The position numbers were made by a program, and so were the translations under genes. Source: DAOQVR01 sp035341665 (GTDB lineage: Bacteria; Chloroflexota; Anaerolineae; JAAYZQ01). Taken from it: 64,000 nt of DNA. The notes under the pieces were generated by a model. That model searched no databases. It was given only the letters and a program-made list of their open reading frames with translations, and had not been told where the DNA came from. Each line of letters starts with the position of its first letter. Within the stretch, counting starts at the first letter, position 1. The stretch covers positions 1-64,000 of the forward strand of contig DAOQVR010000008.1 of the NCBI GenBank assembly GCA_035341665.1, in the 5' to 3' direction. Below are positions 32,122 through 39,888 of the stretch, one piece after another.

Positions 32122-34467
32122 CTAGGGGTAGATGGCCTTCAGCGCCGGCGCGCCCTGCCCGTCCGCGACAAAGCGCGGTTGCAGCTCGTTGCCAATCCAG
32201 AAAGGCCACAATTCGGCCTGCACCAGGCCTTCCCGACTCACCAGCACCCGAAGCAGGTCGCCCTGCATGGCCGACTGGAGCTGGATGTCGAACAGCGCGT
32301 TCCCTAGGCTGTATACGACAAGCGCACTCTCATAGCGATCAACCGTCTGGGTAACATGCGGATGGTGGCCCACAACCAGGTCGGCGCCGGCATCAACCGC
32401 AGCGTGCGCCGCCGCTACCTGTGCTGATGTGGGTGTTCGCGAGTACTCCTTGCCAGCATGGAGCACCACGACGACCACGTCAGCGTGGCTGCGAGCCTCG
32501 CGTACGCCATCAGCCACGCTCTCCGGGTCGCCCCACGCCACCAGGTCGGAGTCCGGCATGTCAGGAGAGCCTCGCCAGTAGGCCCCCGCATAGGCAAGCA
32601 AGGCAATTCGAACGTCGTTGATTGCGCGCATGGAGGCCCGTCGAGCGTTTTCGGGAGTTCGACCGGCCCCAATTGCGCTGATTCCTGCACGCTCCAATAC
32701 GAAGAGCGTCTCTTCGAGCGCCACCGCACCAAAGTCCAGGGCATGATTGTTGGCCAGGCTCACCACACCAATCCCAGCGGCTGCCAATGTTCCAGCACCG
32801 CCGGGGTGTGCTCGGATGACGTACAGCTTGTTGAGTGGAGTCCCCTGGGTACTCAGAACGCACTCCAAGTTGGCCACAACCAGGTCCGCGTCGCTCAGCA
32901 GCCAACCGATTTCTCCCCAAGGATAGCCAGGGCCATAGCGATCAATCTGCGCCTCCATCGACCGGCCCGGGACCACGTCTCCAAGAAACGCCAAGACGAC
33001 CCCGTCGCGCGGGTCATCTTCGCTCTTCAGTTGGATCGCTGACGGCGGCAGCGAGGCAGGTGCATTTTCGATCGTGACAGGCGCTCGAAGCCTCGGCTTC
33101 ACTGGGGAACCGGGACCAGCAACAAGACGCCACGCGTTTAGGTCAGCCAGGACGAGACCGCCCGCGCCGCTACCGCCCCCTTCAGGCAGCAGATCCCACA
33201 CGGAAAGCCCAGCTTGTAGCGCGGCCCGAAGTCCCCCGTGCTGGTCATACACCAAGACACGCCCGTCAGATAGCCCCACCACGATCTCGCACTGCCCGTC
33301 AGAGTCAAAGTCGAGTGCTGTGACGGCCCCTGCCGGAGCGGGCAGTGGAAGCCTCCAGATCCACTCACCGGCGGCCGACAGAAGCGACAGAGTAGGGCTT
33401 CCACCACCGGTGGCTGCCAGAATGACAGAATCCTGCTCCGGCCCAAGTCTGGACAGGGACCACACAGGGCAGCCCTCGCCCAAATCCTTCCTCCAGAGCA
33501 AGGTACCGTCGCGCCCCAGCACGAGCAGGCCACCGTCCTGCACTCCTGCCATCACGATACCTTGCCCGCGGGCCGGGCCTCCCAGCACTACGCCCGCCGC
33601 AAGGCGATGTACGAGCGTACCCACATGGTAGTCCCACAGCGCTGCTCCGGATGCGTCAAATGCCAGAACCCTGCCAGCGGCAGTGGACACGGCGGCCAGG
33701 TTGGGCATGGCAGCAATGCTCGTCACGCGACCTCCGACCTCCATCTGCCAGAGGATGCGCTCATCCCCAGGTGCCACCATGAGGAGCGAAAGTCGCTCGT
33801 CCCACCCACCTGCGAGAAGGCCCTCCGGCAGTGCACCGGACAACGCTGTCACGCGGGTTCCGAGATTGTACGACCAGAGCTGCTCGCCTGAAGGGCGCAG
33901 GACGGTGACCGTGCCGATGTCGTCAGCTGCGGCTACCTCCCCACCCCCAAGGTCCGCAAGGGCATAGACAGGTCCGGCCATCCGTACGCGCCAGCGACGA
34001 TGCCCATTAGCATCGTAGGCGTAGATTGATCTGTCCAGTGAGGCAAAGTAGTAGAGAGGCTCCGTGCCGGCTGCAGTGACGACCCCGGCCACGATGTGGG
34101 TGTCTGCCGAGGTGAGCGGCTGGAGCATCAAGCCAAGGCCATCTCCACTGCTGGCGGCGAGCAGGGGGGGTGGGCTGGGAGTAGGCACCGGAGAAGGCGT
34201 TGGTGTCGGCGAGGGCATCGGAGTCTGGGTTGGGCTTGGCTCGGAGTTGGGCGTGGGAGGCGGCGTTGCCGATGGCGAGGGTGGTTCGCGATAGGTGTCG
34301 GGCCAGGCGACTACCGACTCACCATCCGCTTCGCCCGCCGGCACTGTGAGCAAGCCTCCGTCTGGTGGTGGCAGGACCGAACCCGGCGAGCAGGCCGCTA
34401 TGAACCCCACCAGCAGACAGAGGCCACCAACCAACCGCGGCAGCCGGATGCCCGCCTCGAGCCGCAT
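32122..34467 (-). CDS. Lipoprotein fusing a PQQ-like beta-propeller to a CapA/PgsA-type metallophosphatase domain
   Basis: The order is a lipoprotein signal (lipobox FIAAC), a Pro/Ser/Thr linker (repeating PTPSP), and about 330 residues of beta-propeller repeats (for example YFASLDRSIYAYDANGHRRW and VAAADDIGTVTVLRPSGEQLW). A C-terminal CapA domain follows: FLGDVVPGRSME, ADLVVANLECVLS, VVSLANNHALDFG, GADLVVGHHPHVTQ, LVVYSLGNALFD. The metal ligands Asp, Glu, Asn-His and His-His of the calcineurin-like capsule family are all present. CapA homologues act in poly-gamma-glutamate export or anchoring. The start at 34467 avoids overlap with the previous gene; an ATG at 34497 is possible. The fusion is unusual. 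Confidence 0.85.
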   Translation of the reverse strand: MRLEAGIRLPRLVGGLCLLVGFIAACSPGSVLPPPDGGLLTVPAGEADGESVVAWPDTYREPPSPSATPPPTPNSEPSPTQTPMPSPTPTPSPVPTPSPPPLLAASSGDGLGLMLQPLTSADTHIVAGVVTAAGTEPLYYFASLDRSIYAYDANGHRRWRVRMAGPVYALADLGGGEVAAADDIGTVTVLRPSGEQLWSYNLGTRVTALSGALPEGLLAGGWDERLSLLMVAPGDERILWQMEVGGRVTSIAAMPNLAAVSTAAGRVLAFDASGAALWDYHVGTLVHRLAAGVVLGGPARGQGIVMAGVQDGGLLVLGRDGTLLWRKDLGEGCPVWSLSRLGPEQDSVILAATGGGSPTLSLLSAAGEWIWRLPLPAPAGAVTALDFDSDGQCEIVVGLSDGRVLVYDQHGGLRAALQAGLSVWDLLPEGGGSGAGGLVLADLNAWRLVAGPGSPVKPRLRAPVTIENAPASLPPSAIQLKSEDDPRDGVVLAFLGDVVPGRSMEAQIDRYGPGYPWGEIGWLLSDADLVVANLECVLSTQGTPLNKLYVIRAHPGGAGTLAAAGIGVVSLANNHALDFGAVALEETLFVLERAGISAIGAGRTPENARRASMRAINDVRIALLAYAGAYWRGSPDMPDSDLVAWGDPESVADGVREARSHADVVVVVLHAGKEYSRTPTSAQVAAAHAAVDAGADLVVGHHPHVTQTVDRYESALVVYSLGNALFDIQLQSAMQGDLLRVLVSREGLVQAELWPFWIGNELQPRFVADGQGAPALKAIYP
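34160..34290. repeat. Low-complexity Pro/Ser/Thr linker coding repeat (CapA fusion)
   Basis: Degenerate short tandem units, GGCGTT/GGAGTC-like on the plus strand, encode an extended Pro-Ser-Pro-Thr linker between the lipid anchor and the propeller. Such linkers space extracellular domains from the membrane. Confidence 0.6.
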
Positions 34468-34478
34468 CGGTCCCTGCC

Positions 34479-35450
34479 TCATCCGAGCGGGCGCCATGAC
34501 CGCACAGCTCCCAGGAAGTTGCCAAAGAGGCGACCCGCTACGTCATCATACTCACGGTAGCCCGTAGCCACCATCTCGTCGATGTCATAGCCACGCCCCG
34601 CGAGAGTCTTGGCAGCACGGATCACGCCCTCGGCAATGACCGGATCGTATTGGGGGTTGAACTGAACTCCCCACACGGGCAGGCCGCGCAGGCGAAACAC
34701 CTGGACAGGGCAACGCTCACTGGAAGCCAACAGAAGGGCTCCATCAGGGAGGCGCGTAACCTGGTCTCCATGCCACAGAAAGGCGTGAAAGCTGTCCCCC
34801 AGCCCGGCGAGGAGTGGATCTTCGCGGCCAGCCTCGTTCACGGCGACTGGCAACCAGCCGATCTCCCAGCGGCCCGGACGGACCTCGCCCCCCAGCCAAT
34901 GTGCCAGGAGCTGATTGCCAAGACAAATGCCCAAGATCGGCATCCGCGCTTCAAGCGCTGCCATGACCCGCTCACGCTCTGCCCGGAAGATGGGAAGGTC
35001 GAACTCCTCTGGACCGTACTCGCCCCCCGCGAACACGACCGCGTCGAACTCCGTCAGGTTCGGAACAGGCTCGCCTTGGTCCACTCTGACATTCAGGGAA
35101 GCCATGCCGAACCTCTGTAACACGCTATCCACCACGAGAGCCCGATAGGGTCCGTGAATCAGCGAGACCAGCCTGAGCGGCCGACTCGTTGCGGTTGGGG
35201 TCGGTACCGGAGTAGCGCTCGGCGTCAGCGTCGGGCTCGGCGTGGGTGTGGTCGTCGGCACCTGAGTTCGAGTTGCGGTGGGCGTCCACGTAGGCCGCGG
35301 GGTGGGCGTCCCAGTTGCGCATGGCGTCTGCGTCGGAATACGCGTGGGCGTTGGGCTCGGCAGTGCGCGGCACGCTGTCAGCAAGGCGCCTAGACCGGTC
35401 AGTCGCAGAAGAGCTCTCCGCGTTGCCCTCCACGTGTCTAGGTGGGGCAT
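34479..35450 (-). CDS. Lipoprotein class I glutamine amidotransferase-like protein, catalytic His and Glu lost
   Basis: The 323-residue protein has a twin-arginine-like N-terminus (ATRRALLRLTG) and lipobox LLTAC (Cys27). A Thr/Pro-rich linker of about 60 residues precedes a GATase1 fold. The nucleophile elbow GICLGNQLLA holds Cys176, and an oxyanion-strand-like AGGEYGPEEF precedes it. The usual GVQFHPE motif reads GVQFNPQ: residue 265 is Asn instead of His and 267 is Gln instead of Glu, so the Cys-His-Glu triad is incomplete. An extracellular amidotransferase is unusual in itself. It overlaps the methyltransferase upstream and lies directly before the CapA fusion, suggesting a cell-surface polymer role, possibly ligand binding rather than catalysis. 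Confidence 0.82.
   Translation of the reverse strand: MPHLDTWRATRRALLRLTGLGALLTACRALPSPTPTRIPTQTPCATGTPTPRPTWTPTATRTQVPTTTPTPSPTLTPSATPVPTPTATSRPLRLVSLIHGPYRALVVDSVLQRFGMASLNVRVDQGEPVPNLTEFDAVVFAGGEYGPEEFDLPIFRAERERVMAALEARMPILGICLGNQLLAHWLGGEVRPGRWEIGWLPVAVNEAGREDPLLAGLGDSFHAFLWHGDQVTRLPDGALLLASSERCPVQVFRLRGLPVWGVQFNPQYDPVIAEGVIRAAKTLAGRGYDIDEMVATGYREYDDVAGRLFGNFLGAVRSWRPLG
35200..35345. repeat. Low-complexity Thr/Pro linker coding repeat (amidotransferase lipoprotein)
   Basis: Degenerate repeats of GTNGGNGT-type units on the plus strand encode a Pro-Thr linker (PTPTRIPTQTP ... PTPSPTLTPSATPVPTPTAT) after the lipidated Cys. This codon-level slippage-prone tract resembles the one at 34160-34290 but is independent. 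Confidence 0.6.
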
Positions 35451-36244
35451 GTGCCGCTTCGCGCCATCTTGCGCCCGATGGCCACTATGCGCTCGCTCAC
35501 CCCTGTGAACTCGTCAAGGTCAGCCGAGCCATAGATTCCATCGATCTGGAAGCCTGCGCACCGGAGGAGCAATTCCAGCTCGCTCCGGAAGACATAGCGC
35601 AAAACGAAGGGATAGACCGTGCGCTTGACGCGACCTTCATCGTCGAGCTCGTCCAGGCAGTAGGTCGTGTGGATCAGCTGCCTGCCCAGGTCGACCGTCC
35701 GGGCGACCTTCTTCAGAATCGGACGGCCATTGTCAGGATTGGTGAGCACGTTCTCCAGGCTGATCTGACCTGCCGGCTCGAGCAACCTGGCGAGATCGGG
35801 GTTGAAGACGTCGATCACCAGTAGACCACCTGTGTTGAGGCACCGAAGCGCGGATCTTAGCGCTGCAAGCTGGTCGTCCAGGGTAAGCATGTGCAGGAAC
35901 GAGTTCAGCACGCAGTAGGCCAGGTTGAAGCCTCCATGCATGTCCAAGCTGCGCATGTCCCGCTCCATGAGTTCCACCCGGCCAGCCATCCGTGCATCCC
36001 CGAGCTTGAGCCGGGCCAGGTTGAGCATCGCCGGTGAGGAATCGACTCCCGTCACGTGATACCCTTTGAGCGCGAGCGGGAGAAGGAGTCTGCCTGTCCC
36101 GCACCCTAGCTCAAGAATCGGCGAGCCGCAGCGCGCGCAGAACTGCTCGATCATAAGGAGATCGTCAGCTTGGCCGGTCACATCGAGGTCATAGAATCGA
36201 GCGAAGCCAGCGTATGAGTCCACCGTGCGGCAGTCTACCACCAC
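35438..36244 (-). CDS. Class I SAM-dependent methyltransferase
   Basis: The roughly 268-residue protein starts with FARFYDLDVTG and has motif I ILELGCGTGRLLLPLA, the motif II acidic loop VTGVDSSPAMLNLAR, and motif III/IV region FNLAYCVLNSFLHML with LLVIDVFNPD. The C-terminal half is a beta-rich cap typical of small-molecule methyltransferases. The substrate is unknown. It opens the four-gene run methyltransferase, amidotransferase, CapA fusion, sensor kinase, with a 13-base overlap to the next gene. Confidence 0.88.
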   Translation of the reverse strand: MVVDCRTVDSYAGFARFYDLDVTGQADDLLMIEQFCARCGSPILELGCGTGRLLLPLALKGYHVTGVDSSPAMLNLARLKLGDARMAGRVELMERDMRSLDMHGGFNLAYCVLNSFLHMLTLDDQLAALRSALRCLNTGGLLVIDVFNPDLARLLEPAGQISLENVLTNPDNGRPILKKVARTVDLGRQLIHTTYCLDELDDEGRVKRTVYPFVLRYVFRSELELLLRCAGFQIDGIYGSADLDEFTGVSERIVAIGRKMARSGTCPT

Positions 36245-36317
36245 GCTATGGATTGCACAAGCGCCTCCAGACCAGACGCATGACTGGTTGCTGGTGGACA
36301 GGATGCGCAGGTCTGGT

Positions 36318-36347
36318 TTGCCGGCCGGTTCCCAACTGTGATATACT
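36318..36347 (+). promoter_or_regulatory. Promoter of hpt
   Basis: TTGCCG (36318-36323) and TATACT (36342-36347) are spaced 18 bases apart. Transcription would start about 50 bases before the GTG start codon. Confidence 0.6.
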
Positions 36348-36403
36348 GTCTAGGGTTCTGTGGCCCCAGCTTGCAGCGGCCGGACCGCCAGGGAGGAAGA
36401 GAC

Positions 36404-36943
36404 GTGCCCACCATCGACATCATCGACCATATCTTGCTAGACTCCAGAACCTTGCAGGCACGAGTAGCAGCCCTCGGGCGGGCGGTCTCGGCCGACTACG
36501 CCGGAAAGGACCTGGTGCTGGTTTGCGTGCTCAAGGGGGGGGTCGTGTTCCTCACTGATCTGATGCGCCAGATCACCGTACCACACGAGATCGAGTTCAT
36601 GGCCATCTCATCTTATGGGAGCGGTACGCGAGAGAGCACCGGAGCCGTGCGCGTCCTGATGGACCTCGAGACTGACATTCAGGGTCGCAATGTCCTGATT
36701 GTGGAGGACATCGTCGACAGTGGGAGGACCGTGGCCTATTTGCTGCGCACACTCTGGGCCAGGAAACCCGCCAGCCTTGGCATCTGCTCGCTTCTGAACA
36801 AGCCTAGCCGCCGCGTGGTCGACGTGCATCTAGACTATGTAGGCTTTGACATACCCGATGAGTTCGTTCTCGGGTACGGATTGGACTGCGACGAAAAGTA
36901 CCGCAACCTGCCGTACGTTGGAGTGGTCCGTCCCGGCTGCTAA
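36404..36943 (+). CDS. hpt: Hypoxanthine phosphoribosyltransferase
   Basis: This purine salvage enzyme converts hypoxanthine or guanine with PRPP to IMP or GMP. The 179-residue protein carries the PPi loop (VCVLKGGVVFLTDL), the catalytic flexible-loop start SSYGSGT, the PRPP motif VLIVEDIVDSGRT, and the base-binding DYVGFDIPDEFVLGYGLD near the C-terminus. The GTG start at 36404 has GGGAGGA 7-13 bases upstream. It is monocistronic, facing the SIMPL gene. Confidence 0.96.
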   Translation: MPTIDIIDHILLDSRTLQARVAALGRAVSADYAGKDLVLVCVLKGGVVFLTDLMRQITVPHEIEFMAISSYGSGTRESTGAVRVLMDLETDIQGRNVLIVEDIVDSGRTVAYLLRTLWARKPASLGICSLLNKPSRRVVDVHLDYVGFDIPDEFVLGYGLDCDEKYRNLPYVGVVRPGC

Positions 36944-36944
36944 G

Positions 36945-36981
36945 AGACGACTCCCGGGGTGCATGGCCGCGGGAGTCGTCT
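36945..36981. terminator. Hairpin between convergent hpt and SIMPL genes
   Basis: AGACGACTCCCG and CGGGAGTCGTCT are perfect 12-base arms with a 13-base loop, starting 2 bases after the hpt stop. There is no long T-run on either side. It probably acts as a bidirectional transcription or processing signal. Confidence 0.65.
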
Positions 36982-36996
36982 GATGTTGCCGGTCGC

Positions 36997-37752
36997 CTAC
37001 GGTTCGAGGGAGTACACCGCCTGGACCTGGTAAGAGACCTCGACTTCGCCGACGCTCACAGAGGTATCGGCACCCATCCCGAACGCTCGCTCCACAGCTA
37101 CCGGATAGCTGTTGTTGCCCACGACTTCGCTCACAGAGACAATCGACCCAAGCTCGACGCCCGCTAGTCCAGCAAGTTCCCGGGCACGCGCCTGCGCATC
37201 GGCGACGGCCTTGCCACGCGCCTCCGTAAGTGCCGCCTTGGTGTCGTCAACACTGAAGCTGACGCCCCAAATGTTGTTTGCACCGGCTTCGACCACTGCG
37301 TCCAGGACATTGCCCACTTTGCCCAGGTCACGAATCGTGACGTTGACCATGTTTGTCACCCGGTAGCGTGGTTTGCCTTGGGTCGCGGTGCCTTCCGGAC
37401 CTTGGGTGACGCTTCCCTGCTCGACGCTGATGCTGTAGTTCTGCGTCTGGATGTCCTTGTCGGCAACCCCCAGCGACTTCAGGGCGGGCAGGATGGCGCC
37501 CATCCGGGAGTTGCTCTCCAGTACTGCTTCGCTCACCGTATCTGCAACGGTGTCCACGCCAACACTTACCTGGGCGATGTCAGGAGCGACTCGCGCCGAT
37601 CCCTGCCCTACCACCGTGATGACCCTGCCTGCGCCGACCTCTGGGGTAGCCGCTTGCACAGTCCTACCATACTGCCCGTGCATCCAGGCACCCAGCAGGC
37701 CCGCGCCAGCAAGAAAAACCGCCACCAGTACCACTGAACCCACTCGCTTCAT
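36997..37752 (-). CDS. SIMPL-domain (DUF541) exported protein
   Basis: The 251-residue protein has an N-terminal signal/anchor (VVLVAVFLAGAGLLGAWM). The SIMPL fold follows: ITVVGQGSARVAPDIAQVSVGV, LKSLGVADKDIQTQNYSISVEQ, and the C-terminal pairing strand VEVSYQVQAVYSL. SIMPL proteins (YggE, BP26) are periplasmic or surface proteins that form channel-like oligomers; a stress-protective role is reported for YggE. No operon partner is evident. Confidence 0.9.
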   Translation of the reverse strand: MKRVGSVVLVAVFLAGAGLLGAWMHGQYGRTVQAATPEVGAGRVITVVGQGSARVAPDIAQVSVGVDTVADTVSEAVLESNSRMGAILPALKSLGVADKDIQTQNYSISVEQGSVTQGPEGTATQGKPRYRVTNMVNVTIRDLGKVGNVLDAVVEAGANNIWGVSFSVDDTKAALTEARGKAVADAQARARELAGLAGVELGSIVSVSEVVGNNSYPVAVERAFGMGADTSVSVGEVEVSYQVQAVYSLEP

Positions 37753-37864
37753 CTGAACCTCCCACTGTTATGTTGAACGACTCGCCCAGCCGCGCATCGA
37801 TCGCTCATGCTGTAGACGCCAGGGCATCTTGTTTGGTTCCGAGATTGGCAGGTACCGAGACGGA

Positions 37865-39235
37865 TCAGAAGGAGAGCAGCCACGTGCTCAGTGCAGTGGC
37901 ATCGCGAAACGTGCAGCTGGCGCGGGCGAGCCGCCTTGCGGGCAGCGTCGTCTCCAGTGCGACACACGTCATCCCTGCCGCGCAAGCGGACTGAATACCC
38001 ATTGGAGCGTTCTCTATTGCCAAGCAGTCCGCAACGGACAGCCCCAATGCTGCCGCTGCCGCCTGGTAGGGCTCCGGACTCGGCTTGCCCCTGGCGGTAT
38101 CATCCGACGCGACTATGACTTCGAACAAGTCAAGGGCACCTAGCTGCTTGAGGCTGCGCGTGGTGTCGGCGCGGGCTGCGCCCGTTACGAGACCGATCCG
38201 GTAGCCCCGACCGTGCAGGTCGTGCAGTAGTTGGAGGATTCCTGGGATTGGCCGCGGCCTCAGGTTCCGCACGAAGAGCTTGCGCTTCGTCGCCGCTAGC
38301 CGTGCGATTTCGTTGGCATCACATTCGCACCCAAGCTGCTCTCGGAGGAACAGCCGAGCCATCGGTTCTGTCGGGATGCCTTCGTTTGATGCGAGGTCGT
38401 CTGCTGCTATGCGAATGCCCAAGGGCTGCAATGTCTCCTGCCAGGCACGCAGGTGGACAGAGAACGAATCGAGAATGACCCCATCGAAATCAAACAATAT
38501 GGCGAGCGCCGGGCGGGAAGGCACGCGAACGTAGCGCACAAGATCGGATAGGCGACCGACGCGCGCACAGACACGCTGTCGGGCCCTGAGCTCACGGTCC
38601 ACCAATACTGCGTCCAGGCCGGCAGCACGAGCTCCGAGGATATCGTCGCCATAGTGGTCGCCCACGTACAGCAGGCGCCGGCGTGGCAGACTCAGGCACC
38701 GGGTCGCAAGGTCGAAGATGCGGGGATCCGGCTTGGCCAGTCCGACGAGGGCGGAAGTGATGACGAACTCGAAGTAGTCACGCACTCCCAACTGAGCCAG
38801 AAGGGCATCCAGGCCACTAGTGAAATTGGAGACCACACCCAGGCGTAGGCCGGCTCGCCTCAAGAGATCCAGAGTTGGCTGGACGTCATCCAGCAGCCGG
38901 TCAAATCGGTTCGCACGGAAAGCATCGTACATGGCGGCCGCCAGGCCGGGTTCTGTCGGCCAGACAAGGGAAAAGACACTCCGCCAGAATTCCCCAAGGG
39001 CGGCCTCTGTTGCGCCGACGCCGAGAGCGCGGTCGCGCTCTGCGCGAAGGACCGCGAGAAAGCGGCTGCGGAGGCGCCGCCCATCTTGTGACCCAGCCGG
39101 AAGTCCGGCAGAGAGCAGGAACTGCCGGAAGGGCTGCGCGTCGGCAAAGCCGATGAGGGTGCCTCCCACATCGAACAGCACTGCATCGTAGCGCAACTCA
39201 GCATCCTGAGCACGCTGATCGGTGGTCAGCGCCAT
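37865..39235 (-). CDS. Tandem HAD-superfamily fusion protein (HDHD3-like plus beta-phosphoglucomutase-like)
   Basis: The 456-residue protein has two complete HAD domains. The N-terminal domain begins AVLFDVGGTLIG (second Asp of DxD replaced by Gly, as in HDHD3/REG-2 relatives), with LGVVSNFTSGLDALL and YVGDHYGDDILGARAAG. The C-terminal domain begins AILFDFDGVILDS, with IGLVTGAARADTTRSL and CLAIENAPMGIQSACAAG, like beta-phosphoglucomutases and sugar-phosphate phosphatases. Thus one probably inactive or specialised and one canonical active site are joined. The ATG at 39235 follows CAGGGG; the preceding gene ends 38 bases earlier. The substrates are unknown. Confidence 0.86.
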   Translation of the reverse strand: MALTTDQRAQDAELRYDAVLFDVGGTLIGFADAQPFRQFLLSAGLPAGSQDGRRLRSRFLAVLRAERDRALGVGATEAALGEFWRSVFSLVWPTEPGLAAAMYDAFRANRFDRLLDDVQPTLDLLRRAGLRLGVVSNFTSGLDALLAQLGVRDYFEFVITSALVGLAKPDPRIFDLATRCLSLPRRRLLYVGDHYGDDILGARAAGLDAVLVDRELRARQRVCARVGRLSDLVRYVRVPSRPALAILFDFDGVILDSFSVHLRAWQETLQPLGIRIAADDLASNEGIPTEPMARLFLREQLGCECDANEIARLAATKRKLFVRNLRPRPIPGILQLLHDLHGRGYRIGLVTGAARADTTRSLKQLGALDLFEVIVASDDTARGKPSPEPYQAAAAALGLSVADCLAIENAPMGIQSACAAGMTCVALETTLPARRLARASCTFRDATALSTWLLSF

Positions 39236-39273
39236 CGCGCCCCTGAAGTGTGCACGCGCAGAGCCCGCACGAG

Positions 39274-39888
39274 TCACCCGGCCAGGAGACGCCCGAGCAC
39301 GATCAGCAACACTGACTGGAAGATGCGCCCGATAAGAAGCGCCTTGCTCGGCTCAGGTACTTCGGCATCATGCGCCGGCTCCAGCAGCTTCTGGACCATC
39401 CGCCAGCGCTGGCCGTTGGGCAGATTCGGCTGCATCTGCCGTGAGAGATCCCACAACTGCCCGGCCAGGAACCAGGCCGCGTTTCGGTGCACGAGCCCCG
39501 CCTCCGCCTGCCAGGCCTTGACGTACTGGCGACTGGCTGCCACCATAAGGCCCTCTCCGAGTCCACCCGCCACCAGCCGCTGCCACAGCTTTTCGTCCCT
39601 GTTCGAGACTAGGTTCTCGACAGCCACCATTCCCACCGCTCCAGTGTCCAGGCGTGATGCCAGCTCGCTGTAGTCGCGCGCCGCTATCTTGCTCTCCAGC
39701 TGGCTCAGGTAAGTGTGGAATTGGCCAGTGATCTCCATCGCGCGTCCCGCCTCTGGGCCGGCGATCCCCACGGAGAGGAGCGCGCCCTGAAGGTCGAGCA
39801 GTGCAGCCGCCGTTGGCCGCCTGAGAACGACATGTAGTGCTTCGACCACGCTTCGCATTTCCGTCTCCGTACGGGACTCACCAGACAC
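39274..39888 (-). CDS. Conserved-looking protein of unknown function
   Basis: The 204-residue, mostly helical protein has no recognised motif. It has a hydrophobic C-terminal stretch (IGRIFQSVLLIVLGRLLAG) that could be an amphipathic or membrane-associated helix. Its start overlaps the end of the RlmI-like gene by 11 bases and its stop lies 38 bases before the HAD fusion start, so it is probably translated from the same mRNA. Codon usage and GC content match its neighbours. Confidence 0.65.
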   Translation of the reverse strand: MSGESRTETEMRSVVEALHVVLRRPTAAALLDLQGALLSVGIAGPEAGRAMEITGQFHTYLSQLESKIAARDYSELASRLDTGAVGMVAVENLVSNRDEKLWQRLVAGGLGEGLMVAASRQYVKAWQAEAGLVHRNAAWFLAGQLWDLSRQMQPNLPNGQRWRMVQKLLEPAHDAEVPEPSKALLIGRIFQSVLLIVLGRLLAG

